Assembly (NCBI RefSeq): GCF_028622875.1
Contig: NZ_CP117709.1
Coordinates: forward strand, 2,976,001-3,040,000
Origin: Streptomyces sp. MMBL 11-1
GTDB lineage: Bacteria > Actinomycetota > Actinomycetes > Streptomycetales > Streptomycetaceae
DNA length: 64,000 nucleotides
Reading direction: 5' to 3'
The notes beneath the pieces were generated by a model. The model saw only the letters and a list, made by a program, of their open reading frames with translations. It made no database searches and was not told the DNA's origin. Positions 46,957 through 55,625 of this stretch are shown here, piece after piece. The position numbers and the translations under genes were made by a program. Every line of letters starts with the position of its first letter. Within the stretch, counting starts at the first letter, position 1.

Positions 46957-47421
46957 ATGTCCCCCGTGATCGAAATACATGCCCGCGCCCGGCTCATCAC
47001 CGATGGCCCCCTGACCCGCCCGGTCCCCGTCGACCTCCGGTACGACCCGGCCGACGACCGGCGCACCGTCCACATCGGCCTGCCCGACGGCACCGACTGG
47101 GCGTTCGGCCGCGATCTCCTGGAACGCGGTCTGCGCACCCCGATCGAGCGCGGCGCCGTCCGCGTCTGGCCGTGCGGCCGTACGCAGCTGATCGTGGAGC
47201 TGCACTCGACGGACGGGGTCGAGGTGTTCCAGTTCGAGATCCGGACGCTGATCCGCTTCCTCGCCCGCACCCAGCAGGCGCAGGCGCAGACGCAGACATC
47301 GGCGCAGACGCCGGCCACGTCACCGGACGCCGGACGGGAGCCGCAGCAGCCGCCGTCCCGCACCACCCGCCCGGCGCGGAGCGCACAGCCCGAGCAGGGC
47401 GCACAGCCCGCCCGCGGCTGA
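46957..47421 (+). CDS. ssgE: SsgA-like sporulation/cell-division regulator (SALP)
   Basis: A 154-residue protein. The core of about 105 residues follows the SALP pattern: PVPVDLRYDPADDRRTVHIG, WAFGRDLLERGLRTPIERG, AVRVWPC, LIVELHSTDGVEVFQFE and LIRFLART. The last 45 residues are a Gln/Thr/Pro tail. SALPs are confined to morphologically complex actinobacteria and control septum formation and spore separation. The symbol ssgE is given because locus order matches SCO3158 in S. coelicolor; family is certain, orthology is inferred. Confidence 0.82.
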   Translation: MSPVIEIHARARLITDGPLTRPVPVDLRYDPADDRRTVHIGLPDGTDWAFGRDLLERGLRTPIERGAVRVWPCGRTQLIVELHSTDGVEVFQFEIRTLIRFLARTQQAQAQTQTSAQTPATSPDAGREPQQPPSRTTRPARSAQPEQGAQPARG

Positions 47422-47536
47422 GGCGCCGGCCCTTCACCATCGGGACCGGGATCGCATCGGGACCGGGATCGGTCACAGCGGCTGCTCGCCGTCGGCCGGA
47501 GCGGGCCTGGTCCGGCTCCGGCCCGGACACGAGGAA

Positions 47537-47568
47537 AGCCCCCGTGCTGTTGAGTTCGCACGGGGGCT
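47537..47568. terminator. stem-loop between ssgE and the MMPL gene
   Basis: AGCCCCCGTGC (47537-47547) and GCACGGGGGCT (47558-47568) are perfect 11-bp arms around a 10-base loop. It lies between two convergent genes and can serve both. Confidence 0.8.
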
Positions 47569-47683
47569 CTCGCTGTGCTCCGGTCCCCGTCCCCACGGGT
47601 GACCGGCGCTTCCGGGGCCACGCTCCGCCAGGACGCGGCCCCGGAGTCCGCAGGGCCTGGTCCGGCCGCACGGGTGGGTCGGT

Positions 47684-49903
47684 TCAGACGCGTACGAGCT
47701 CGCGCTCGTCGCTCTCCCCGCCCTCGGAGCCGGGCTCGTCCGTCAGCCGCTTCTGCAGCTTCTCGCCCTCCACGTCCACGTTGGGCAGCGCCCGGTCCAG
47801 CCAGCGCGGCAGCCACCACGCCTTCTTGCCGAGCAGGGCCAGGACGGCGGGCACGATCGCCATGCGCACCACGAAGGCGTCGAAGAAGACGGCGATGGCG
47901 AGCGAGAAGCCGATCATCTTGATCATCTGCTCGCTGGAGCCGATGAAGCCGGCGAAGACCGCCATCATGATCACCGCCGCGGCCGTGACCACGCGCGCGC
48001 CGTGCTTGAAACCGGTGACGACGGCCTGGCCCGGGCTCTCGCCGTGGACGTACGCCTCCCGCATCCGGGTGACGAGGAAGACCTCGTAGTCCATCGCGAG
48101 GCCGAAGACCACACCGACCATGAAGATCGGCATCATGCTCATGATCGGGCCGGTCTGCTCGACGCCGAAGAGCGAGCCGAGCCAGCCCCACTGGAACACC
48201 GCGACGACCGCGCCGAGGGCGGCGACCACCGAGAGCAGGAAGCCCAGGGCCGCCTTCAGCGGGACGAGGACCGAGCGGAAGACCAGCATCAGCAGCAGGA
48301 ACGCGAGGCCGACGACGAGCGCCAGGTAGGGCAGCAGCGCGTCGTTCATCTTCTGCGAGAAGTCGATGTTCATCGCGGTCGCGCCGGTGACCAGGACCTC
48401 CGCGCCGGTGTCGGACGTGATGTCCGCACCCGCGTCGCGGATGGAGTGGACGACGTTCTCCGTGGCGGCCGAGGAGGGCCGGTCCTTCGGGATGACCACG
48501 ATCGTCGCGGTGTCCCCGGCCTTGTTGAACTCGGCCGGAACGACGGCGCCGACGCCGATGGAGTCGATCTCCTCGGAGACCCGCGCGGCGGCGGCCTTGC
48601 CGTCGGAGCTGTTCTTCGTGTCGACGACGACCATCAGCGGGCCGTTGAACCCGGGGCCGAAGCCGTCCGAGAGCATGTCGTACGCCTGGCGCTGCGTGGT
48701 CGACTTCGGCTGGGCGCCGTCGTCGGGCAGACCCATCTCCAGCGAGGCGGCCGGTACGGCGATGACGCCGAGGCCGAGGACGCCGACGAGCATGACCCAG
48801 ACCGGCTTGCGCAGCACGAACCGCGCCCAGCGGGTGCCCAGGTTCGGCTTGGCCTCGGGGCTCTGCTCCGCCTCGGCGGCCTTGCGCGCCTTGCGGCCCA
48901 TGACCCGCTTGCCCGCGAAGCCCAGCAGGGCCGGGACGAGGGTGAGGGCGATGACGACGGCGATGGCGACCGTACCGGCGGCGGCGAAGCCCATCTTCGT
49001 CAGCATCGGGATGTTGACGACGGCGAGGCCCACCAGGGCGATGACCACGGTCAGGCCCGCGAAGACGACCGCGGATCCGGCCGTGCCGACCGCCCGCCCC
49101 GCGGCCTCCTCGCGCTCGCGGCCCTCGGCCAGCTCGGCGCGGTAGCGGGAGACGATGAACAGGGCGTAGTCGATGCCGACCGCGAGGCCGATCATCATGG
49201 CGAGGGTCGAGGTGGTCGAGCCGAGATCCAGGACGTTGGCCAGCGCGGTGATCGACGAGACCCCGATGCCGACCCCGATGAGGGCGGTCACCAGGGGCAG
49301 CCCGGCGGCGATGAGCGAGCCGAAGGTGATGACCAGGACGACGGCGGCGATGGCGACACCGATGATCTCGGCGGCCCCGGTGTGCGGCATGACCTGGAGC
49401 GCGTCACCACCGATCTCCACCTTCATGCCGCTGTCCTCGGCGTCCTTGCCCGCGTCCTTCAGGGCGTCGGTGGTCTTGTCGGTCAGCTCCATGGAGTTGA
49501 CCTTGTAGGAGACCGAGATGTACGCCGTCGAACCGTCCTGGCTCACGGCCTGCCGCTCGAACGGGTCGGCGACCGAGGCGATCTGGTCCGAGCCGGACCG
49601 CAGCTCCTTGACGATGCCGGTGATCTCGCTCTTGTTGGCGGAGTCGGTCACCTTCTCGCCCTCGGGCGCCTTGAAGACGACGCGCGCGGTGGCGCCGTCG
49701 GCGCTGGAGCCGGGGTTGCGCTGTTCCAGCAGGTCGAAGGCGCGCTGCGCCTCCGTACCGGGTATCGAGAAGGAGCTGGAGGTGGCGGTGGACGCGGTGG
49801 CCGCACCGAATCCGGCGACCGCCAGCAACGCCACCCAGATCAGGGCGACGAAGCGGCGGCGGCGGAAGGTGAGCCGTCCGAGCTTGTAGAGGAAAGTGGC
49901 CAC
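47684..49903 (-). CDS. MMPL-family RND transporter
   Basis: A 739-residue exporter. Two repeats each have one N-terminal helix (FVALIWVALLAVAGFGAATA near residue 20), an exported loop of about 150 residues, then five helices. Signatures: GLAVGIDYALFIVSRYR near residue 245 with the proton-relay Asp-Tyr pair, and FGLAMDYEVFLVTRMREA in repeat two. MMPL proteins export lipids, siderophores or antibiotics. GTG start. The TetR gene 121 bp upstream in the same direction probably controls it through the tandem CGAAAC operators. Confidence 0.93.
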   Translation of the reverse strand: MATFLYKLGRLTFRRRRFVALIWVALLAVAGFGAATASTATSSSFSIPGTEAQRAFDLLEQRNPGSSADGATARVVFKAPEGEKVTDSANKSEITGIVKELRSGSDQIASVADPFERQAVSQDGSTAYISVSYKVNSMELTDKTTDALKDAGKDAEDSGMKVEIGGDALQVMPHTGAAEIIGVAIAAVVLVITFGSLIAAGLPLVTALIGVGIGVSSITALANVLDLGSTTSTLAMMIGLAVGIDYALFIVSRYRAELAEGREREEAAGRAVGTAGSAVVFAGLTVVIALVGLAVVNIPMLTKMGFAAAGTVAIAVVIALTLVPALLGFAGKRVMGRKARKAAEAEQSPEAKPNLGTRWARFVLRKPVWVMLVGVLGLGVIAVPAASLEMGLPDDGAQPKSTTQRQAYDMLSDGFGPGFNGPLMVVVDTKNSSDGKAAAARVSEEIDSIGVGAVVPAEFNKAGDTATIVVIPKDRPSSAATENVVHSIRDAGADITSDTGAEVLVTGATAMNIDFSQKMNDALLPYLALVVGLAFLLLMLVFRSVLVPLKAALGFLLSVVAALGAVVAVFQWGWLGSLFGVEQTGPIMSMMPIFMVGVVFGLAMDYEVFLVTRMREAYVHGESPGQAVVTGFKHGARVVTAAAVIMMAVFAGFIGSSEQMIKMIGFSLAIAVFFDAFVVRMAIVPAVLALLGKKAWWLPRWLDRALPNVDVEGEKLQKRLTDEPGSEGGESDERELVRV

Positions 49904-50024
49904 GGGGGCGTACTCCCGGTCAGGTCGTATGAGTGGAAATCGGGCGTGCGGAACCAGCCCGACGACGAGAGCGGCGTGTCAGGTGGAGCGTCGGGGAGAG
50001 GGCCGTACGGGTGGGACGGGGACG

Positions 50025-50597
50025 TCAGACACCGAGGGCGGGGAGAACCACGGAGTCCACGTAATCGACGAGGAACGCCTGGTCGACAGGGCGGTCCTCG
50101 ATCAGCTGCCGGGCGGCGAGCGCGCCGACCAGCATGTGCGGGATGTACTTCAGCGCCGGATTGTCCGAACGCAGCTCACCCCGGTCCACCGCCCGTTGCA
50201 GCAGCTGGGCGAGACCGGTCATCTCCGGTTCGATCAGCAGCTCGCGCAGGGCCTGGTGCAGGTCGGGGTACTCATGGACGGCATGGCTCAGGCCCCGCAT
50301 CAGCGCGGCGTCCTTCTCCATCTGGCAGTCGTCGGTCCGGCTCAGCGCGGCGTGGAAGTCCCCGCGCAGCGAGCCGGTGTCGATGTCCGCAAGGCTCCCC
50401 GGCTTGTTGTGCCGCAGCGCCTTCGCGACCAGCTCGGGCTTGGAGCCCCACTGGCGGTAGAGGGTGGCCTTGCTCGACCGGGTGCGGGAGGCGACGGCGT
50501 CCATGGTCAGGGCGTCGTAGCCGACCTCACGGAGCAGGTCGAGGACGGCGCCGTACAGCTCGCCCTCACGCTCGGGGGTCAGCCTGCTGCGTGCCAT
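50025..50597 (-). CDS. TetR-family repressor of the MMPL exporter
   Basis: A 190-residue TetR protein. The HTH is LREVGYDALTMDAVASRTR to SSKATLYRQWGSKPELV (residues 22-60). The C-terminal domain resembles the TetR_C group with LLIEPEMTGLAQLLQRAVDRG. It is transcribed towards the MMPL gene. The two palindromes at 50668-50729 lie directly before it, so autoregulation plus control of the MMPL gene and of the divergent tricorn gene is likely. ATG start with GGAGGTCGG upstream. Confidence 0.92.
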   Translation of the reverse strand: MARSRLTPEREGELYGAVLDLLREVGYDALTMDAVASRTRSSKATLYRQWGSKPELVAKALRHNKPGSLADIDTGSLRGDFHAALSRTDDCQMEKDAALMRGLSHAVHEYPDLHQALRELLIEPEMTGLAQLLQRAVDRGELRSDNPALKYIPHMLVGALAARQLIEDRPVDQAFLVDYVDSVVLPALGV

Positions 50598-50667
50598 GTG
50601 CCGACCTCCTTCGCGTGCACCCTGTCCGGCGTCCCGCTCGTTCTCGCGCGGCCCCGCTCAGCATCGA

Positions 50668-50729
50668 ACGAAACCGTTTCGTACACCTGAACCGTACTCG
50701 CACAGCTCAGCGAAACGAAATCGTTTCGC
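50668..50729. promoter_or_regulatory. two TetR-type palindromes between the TetR and tricorn genes
   Basis: ACGAAACCGTTTCGT (50668-50682) is palindromic about its central base; GCGAAACGAAATCGTTTCGC (50710-50729) has perfect 9-bp arms around AA. Shared half-site CGAAAC. They fill the divergent promoter region. Confidence 0.8.
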
Positions 50730-50783
50730 TTGTGTTCTGCACCACAAGTTGCCCCGGGCCCCGCGCACCGAAAACATTGGGGG

Positions 50784-53700
50784 GTGAGTGACGACGTCGC
50801 GTATCTCCGTTTCCCGCACCTCCACCAGGACTTGCTGTGCTTCGCGGCCGAGGACGACCTCTGGGTCGCCCCCCTCGCCGCCGCCGGGCACCGCCCCGGA
50901 CGGGCCTGGCGGGTGACCGCCGACCGGACCCGGGTCAGCCATCCACGCTTCTCGCCCGACGGCTCCTCCATCGCCTACACGACCTGGCGCACCCTGGACC
51001 CCGAGATCCACCTGGCCCCGGTGGACGGCGGCCCGGCCCGCCGGCTCACCCACTGGGGCTCGACGGACGCCCGCGTCTGCGGCTGGAGTCCCGATCCGGG
51101 CGAGGCCTGCCAGATCCTCGCCGTGTCCTCGCACAACCAGCCGTTCTCGTACTTCTCCTGGGCCTACAGCGTCCCCACCGACGGGGGCCCCGGCGGCAGG
51201 CTCCCCTGGGGCCCGGTCTCCGACATCGCGGTCGCCGACATCGACGGCGAGCGCCGCACCCTGCTGCTCACCGGCACGCCCCCGCACGAACCGGCCGCCT
51301 GGAAGCGCTACCGGGGCGGGGCCACGGGCCGCCTGTGGCTGCACGGCGAACGGCTGCTCCCGGACATCGGCGGCCATCTCGCCAACCCCATGTTCGTCGG
51401 CCGCCGCATCGCGTTCCTCTCCGACCACGAAGGTGTCGGCAACCTCTACTCCTGCCTGATGGACGGCACCGACCTGCGCCGGCACACCGACCACGACGCC
51501 TTCTACGCCCGGAACGCCTCCAGCGACGGCCACCGGGTGATCTACCAGTGCGCGGGCGAGCTGTGGCTGGTCGAGGACCTCTCGTCGCCCGACGCCGGCC
51601 CGCGCAGGCTGGAGGTGCGCCTCGGCGGCCCGCGGACCGGCCGACGCGTCCACCAGGTGCCCGCCGCCAGCAACGTCGACTCGCTCTCCGTCGACGAGAC
51701 GGGCCGGGCCAGCGCCGTCACCGTACGCGGCAGCCTCTACTGGCTCACCCACCGCGACGGCCCCGCCCGCACCATCGCCGACACCCCGGGCGTCCGGGTG
51801 CGGCTGCCGGAGATGCTCGGCAGCGGCGGCCGGGTCGCGTACGTCACCGACGCGGACGGCCCCGACGCGGTCGAGATCGCCTACCTGCCGCGCGCCAGCG
51901 GCGACCGCCCCCCGCGCAGGCTGGCCTCCGGGCAGCTCGGCCGGGTCCACGAGATGATCTCCGACCCGGAGGGCGAGCGCCTCGCCATCGCGTCGAACGA
52001 CGGCCGCCTGCTGCTCCTGGACACGGGGGAGCCGGAGGCGGAAGCCCGGGAAACGGAAGGCGGGGAGACGGAAGGCGGCGATACGGAAGGCCGGGAAGCC
52101 GGGGGGAAGGCGCCCAGCGGCTCGACCCGCGCCGACCTGCACATGGCCACGGGCGCGGCGGCCCCGGACAGCGCGGCGCCGGTCGACGAGCACCCCGGGC
52201 TCACCGAGCTGATCCGCTCGGTCAACGGGCCCGTGCGCGACCTCGCCTTCTCCCCCGACGGCGACTGGCTGACCTGGTCGCACCCGGGCATCGGCCGCTC
52301 GCTGCGGCAGATCAAGCTGGCCCGGATCTCCGGCCCGGGCGCCCCCGTGATCGTCGACGTCACCAACGGCCGCTTCGAGGACGAGAACCCGGTCTTCACG
52401 GAGGACGGGCGCTATCTGGCGTTCCTGTCCTGGCGGGGCTTCGACCCCGTGTACGACGTCCACACCGGCGACCTGTCCTTCCCGCTCGGCTGCCGCCCGT
52501 ACCTGGTCCCGCTCTCCTCGGCCACCCCGTCCCCCTTCGCCCTCTCGCCCGACGGCCGTCCGGCGGCGGGCGGGCTGGACCCGGTGGACGTACCGGACGG
52601 GGGTACGCCGGAGGGGTCGACCGTGATGGTGGAGTTCGAGGGCCTGGAGAGCCGGGTGACCCCGTTCCCGGTCTCCGCCTCCAAGTACTCGGCCCTCGCC
52701 CCCGTGAGCGGCGGCGGTCTCGTCTGGCTGCGCTGGCCGATCTCGGGAGCGCTGGGCGAGACGTTCGCGAACCCGGCCGACATGTCGGGGCGCCCGACCC
52801 TGGAGCACTTCAACATCGCGAAGGCCCGCAGGACCGAACTGGTCGACCACCTCGACTGGTTCGCGGTGAGCGGCGACGCGTCCCGCCTGGTCGTGATGGA
52901 CGACGGCGAACTCCGCGCCGTACCCGCGGCCGAGCCGGGCGACACGGACTCCACGGTCTTCCTGGACCTGCGCCGCATCCTGCACGAGGTCGACCCGGGG
53001 GCGGAGTGGCGGCAGGCGTACGGCGAGGCGGGGAGGATCATCCGCTCCTACTTCTGGGAGCCGGACATGTGCGGCATCGACTGGGAGGGGGTGCTGGACC
53101 AGTACCGCCCCCTGGTCGAACGGGTCGCGTCGCCGGACGAGTTCGCGGATCTGCTGCGCGAGGTGCTGGGCGAGCTGGGCACCTCGCACGCGTACGTCTC
53201 CCCCGCCCGCCGCAACGAGGGCCCGCCGCACTACCAGCGGGCGATCGGCCTCCTCGGCGCCAACCTGGTCTGCCGGGACGGCGCCTGGACCGTCCAGCGC
53301 ATCCTGCCCGGCGACTCCTCGGACTCCAAGGCGCGTTCGCCGCTGGCGGGCACGGGCATCCGGGAGGGCGCGGTGCTCACCCATGTCGACGGCCGCCCGG
53401 TGGACCCGGTCGCCGGCCCGTACCCCCTGCTGACGGCGGCGGGCGGCACGACGGTGGAACTGACCTTCGCCCCGGCGGGCGGCGGCCCCTCCCGCCGGGT
53501 GGCGATCATGCCCCTGGTCGACGAGCGCCCCCTGCGGTACCAGGACTGGGTGGCCAAACGCCGTGACGTCGTCCGGGAGTTGAGCGGCGGCAAGTGCGGC
53601 TACCTGCACATCCCGGACATGGGCGGCTCGGGCTGGGCCCAGTTCAACCGGGACCTGCGTCTCGAAGTCTCCCGCCCCGCCCTGATCGTGGACGTCCGGG

Positions 53701-54215
53701 GCAACGCGGGCGGTCACATCAGTGAGTTGGTCGTGGAGAACCTCACCCGCAAGATCCTCGGCTGGGACCTGACCCGCAACGCCCAGGCGGTGAGCTACGC
53801 CTCCAACGCGCCGCGCGGCCCGGTGGTCGCCCTGGCCGACGAGGCGACCTCCTCCGACGGCGACATGATCACCGCCGCGTTCCGGCTGCTGAAGCTGGGC
53901 CCGGTGGTGGGCCAGCGCACCTGGGGCGGCGTGGTCGGCATGACCGGCCGCCACCGCCTGGGCGACGGCACGGTGATCACCGTGCCGATGAACGCGGCCT
54001 GGTTCGACACGTACGGCTGGTCGGTGGAGAACCACGGAGTGGAACCGGACGTGGAGGCCCTGCGCACCCCGCTGGACTGGGCGGAGGGCCGGTACGCCGT
54101 GCTCGACGACGCGGTCCGGCTGGCCCTGGAACTGCTGGCCGCGCACCCGGCGGCGACGCCACCGTCGTACGAGACGGCTCCGGACCTGCGACGGCCGCCG
54201 CTGCCGCCGAGGTAG
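50784..54215 (+). CDS. tricorn protease (S41 family) homologue
   Basis: A 1143-residue cytosolic protease that degrades oligopeptides released by larger proteases. Order: six-bladed propeller (DEPs such as HPRFSPDGSSIAYTTW), a second propeller from about residue 270, a C1 helical domain (ILHEVDPGAEWRQAYGEAGR), a PDZ domain near 830-915 (GAVLTHVDGRPVDPV) and the C2 catalytic domain. Catalytic His near 802 is in GTSHAYV, and Ser near 1024 in TSSDGD. A Glu/Thr/Gly spacer encoded by an 18-bp repeat is inserted near residue 420. GTG start. Possibly under the TetR operators. Confidence 0.92.
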   Translation: MSDDVAYLRFPHLHQDLLCFAAEDDLWVAPLAAAGHRPGRAWRVTADRTRVSHPRFSPDGSSIAYTTWRTLDPEIHLAPVDGGPARRLTHWGSTDARVCGWSPDPGEACQILAVSSHNQPFSYFSWAYSVPTDGGPGGRLPWGPVSDIAVADIDGERRTLLLTGTPPHEPAAWKRYRGGATGRLWLHGERLLPDIGGHLANPMFVGRRIAFLSDHEGVGNLYSCLMDGTDLRRHTDHDAFYARNASSDGHRVIYQCAGELWLVEDLSSPDAGPRRLEVRLGGPRTGRRVHQVPAASNVDSLSVDETGRASAVTVRGSLYWLTHRDGPARTIADTPGVRVRLPEMLGSGGRVAYVTDADGPDAVEIAYLPRASGDRPPRRLASGQLGRVHEMISDPEGERLAIASNDGRLLLLDTGEPEAEARETEGGETEGGDTEGREAGGKAPSGSTRADLHMATGAAAPDSAAPVDEHPGLTELIRSVNGPVRDLAFSPDGDWLTWSHPGIGRSLRQIKLARISGPGAPVIVDVTNGRFEDENPVFTEDGRYLAFLSWRGFDPVYDVHTGDLSFPLGCRPYLVPLSSATPSPFALSPDGRPAAGGLDPVDVPDGGTPEGSTVMVEFEGLESRVTPFPVSASKYSALAPVSGGGLVWLRWPISGALGETFANPADMSGRPTLEHFNIAKARRTELVDHLDWFAVSGDASRLVVMDDGELRAVPAAEPGDTDSTVFLDLRRILHEVDPGAEWRQAYGEAGRIIRSYFWEPDMCGIDWEGVLDQYRPLVERVASPDEFADLLREVLGELGTSHAYVSPARRNEGPPHYQRAIGLLGANLVCRDGAWTVQRILPGDSSDSKARSPLAGTGIREGAVLTHVDGRPVDPVAGPYPLLTAAGGTTVELTFAPAGGGPSRRVAIMPLVDERPLRYQDWVAKRRDVVRELSGGKCGYLHIPDMGGSGWAQFNRDLRLEVSRPALIVDVRGNAGGHISELVVENLTRKILGWDLTRNAQAVSYASNAPRGPVVALADEATSSDGDMITAAFRLLKLGPVVGQRTWGGVVGMTGRHRLGDGTVITVPMNAAWFDTYGWSVENHGVEPDVEALRTPLDWAEGRYAVLDDAVRLALELLAAHPAATPPSYETAPDLRRPPLPPR
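52045..52110 (+). repeat. 18-bp in-frame repeat within the tricorn gene
   Basis: About three imperfect units of GAAACGGAAGGCGGGGAG type encode ETEGGE/ETEGGD/DTEGRE between propeller blades. All changes keep the frame. Confidence 0.65.
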
Positions 54216-54222
54216 GCAAGCC

Positions 54223-54305
54223 CGTCCGGCGATTGAGGACATCCCCTCCGGACCGCCCGGCGATTGAGGACATCCCCTCCAGCCCGCCCGGCGTCTGAGG
54301 ACATC
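54223..54305. repeat. three 31-bp tandem repeats of the Streptomyces CCGGCG(A/T)TTGAGGAC type
   Basis: Units begin at 54223, 54254 and 54285 with core GCCCGGCGATTGAGGACATC; the third is degraded (GCGTCTGAGG). This element is common after Streptomyces genes. It starts 7 bp past the tricorn stop. Confidence 0.85.
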
Positions 54306-54344
54306 TTTCGAGCCGGCACCCGGGGCGCGGCGACCCGCGCAAGA

Positions 54345-54378
54345 AGGAGGCGCACCCGGTCACCCGGATGCGCCTCCT
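54345..54378. terminator. stem-loop between tricorn and the CsbD-like gene
   Basis: AGGAGGCGCA (54345-54354) and TGCGCCTCCT (54369-54378) are perfect 10-bp arms with a 14-base loop. Lies between convergent genes, so it can act in both directions. Confidence 0.75.
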
Positions 54379-54436
54379 GGAGCGACGCGTACGCACGCGC
54401 GAACCGCAGCACGCACGCGTCACACCTCAGTGACCG

Positions 54437-54631
54437 TCAACGGTCAAAACGCTCGCGCGCCTGGTCCGCCGCGTCCTGGGCACGGTCCTGCATGCCCGAG
54501 GAGGAGTCCGACTCCTGGTCACGGCCCTTGGAGGCCCGGTCCTTGGCCTCGTCCTTGCCCTGACCGCCCTTCTGCTTGGCCTGGTCGGCGAGCTCCTGCG
54601 CCTTGTCCTTGAACTGGTCTGCGATACCCAT
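54437..54631 (-). CDS. CsbD-like small stress protein
   Basis: A 64-residue, highly charged, helix-forming protein (MGIADQFKDKAQELADQAKQ, then KDEAKDRASKGRDQES and MQDRAQDAADQARERFDR). Composition and heptad-like Ala/Gln/Asp pattern match the CsbD family of general-stress proteins, although the match is loose. AGGAG lies eight bases before the ATG; a GTG three codons earlier is less well placed. No Cys or Trp. Cytosolic. Confidence 0.72.
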   Translation of the reverse strand: MGIADQFKDKAQELADQAKQKGGQGKDEAKDRASKGRDQESDSSSGMQDRAQDAADQARERFDR

Positions 54632-54731
54632 GCTGTTCACTCCTGTGGGATGCGTGGAGTACGTGGAAGGCGGCCCCCTGCGGGGCCTCGCCCAGCGTTA
54701 CACGGCCCGACATCCCACGCATTTCGTACCG

Positions 54732-55625
54732 CTACGGTCGGTCAGCACGCTCCGCCCGCGCGTCCTGGTCCGCCGCTCCTCCGGCCCCCACCAGCCCCTT
54801 CGGCACGGTGTGGAGCCGCGGCTCGAAACGCCGCATCTCGCGCTGCCCGCCGATCGCGATGACGGCCGGCAGACAGCCGCGGACCGACTGCATCCCGCGC
54901 AGCCACCACTGGGCGTACACGTGCGGGGAGCGCCGCGCGATCCCGTCCACGATCCGGTCGACGGCCGGGCCGAGCGGATAGGTGCGGTTCATCGGCCACG
55001 GCAGCCGCCGGCGCAGCTCGCGCATCACGTCGTCCCGGTCCGCGCCGCGCACCATGTCGGTGTCGGTCCAGGAGAGGTAGCCGACGCCGACCTTGACGCC
55101 CTTGTAGCCGACCTCGGCGCGCAGACTGTGCGCGAAGGCCTCGACGCCCGACTTGGACGCGCAGTACGCGGTCATCATCGGGGCCGGGGTGATCGCGGCC
55201 AGCGACGCTATCTGGAGGAAGTAGCCGCGGCTCTCCATCAGCACCGGCAGGAAGGCCCGCCCGGTGACCGCACCGCCGATGAGATTCACCTCGATGACCC
55301 GCCGCCAGGCGTCCGGGTCGGAGTCGGCGAACGGGCCGCCCGCGGCGACGCCCGCGTTGGCGACCACGACGTCGACCTTGCCGAAGCGCTCCTTGACCTC
55401 GCGCGCCACCCGGGCCATCGCCTCGTGGTCGGTGACGTCGGCGAACCAGTGGTCGCTCTCGCCGTGCAGCCGCTCGGAGACGCACTTCAGCTCGTCCGGC
55501 TCCAGTCCGACCAGTGCGAGGGTCGCCCCGCGTGCCGACAGCTTGCGGGCCAGCAGCTCGCCCACGCCCCGGGCCGCGCCGGTGACGACGACGACCTGGC
55601 CCTCCAGACTCCGCTTGCCGCTCAT
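54732..55625 (-). CDS. short-chain dehydrogenase, third gene of the BVMO operon
   Basis: A 297-residue classical SDR. VVTGAARGVGELLARKL near residue 13, NAGVAAGGPFADS near 90 and the catalytic YCASKSGVEAF near 153 are intact, with Ser in QIASLAAI. The start ATG has AAGGAGGATGTCGC before it. The stop of the hydrolase overlaps its ATG, so it is coupled to the hydrolase and monooxygenase genes. It likely oxidises an alcohol to the ketone used by the monooxygenase, or acts on the product; direction is inferred. Confidence 0.9.
   Translation of the reverse strand: MSGKRSLEGQVVVVTGAARGVGELLARKLSARGATLALVGLEPDELKCVSERLHGESDHWFADVTDHEAMARVAREVKERFGKVDVVVANAGVAAGGPFADSDPDAWRRVIEVNLIGGAVTGRAFLPVLMESRGYFLQIASLAAITPAPMMTAYCASKSGVEAFAHSLRAEVGYKGVKVGVGYLSWTDTDMVRGADRDDVMRELRRRLPWPMNRTYPLGPAVDRIVDGIARRSPHVYAQWWLRGMQSVRGCLPAVIAIGGQREMRRFEPRLHTVPKGLVGAGGAADQDARAERADRP

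Noticed and set aside
47537..47568. Perfect stem-loop considered as a riboswitch for the MMPL gene
   Set aside because: It lies at the 3' end of both convergent genes, so a terminator is the simpler reading.
50658..54242. 1194-codon open frame on the minus strand opposite tricorn
   Set aside because: Low-complexity Arg/Gly/Ala composition, while the plus strand encodes a full tricorn protease with catalytic residues in place.
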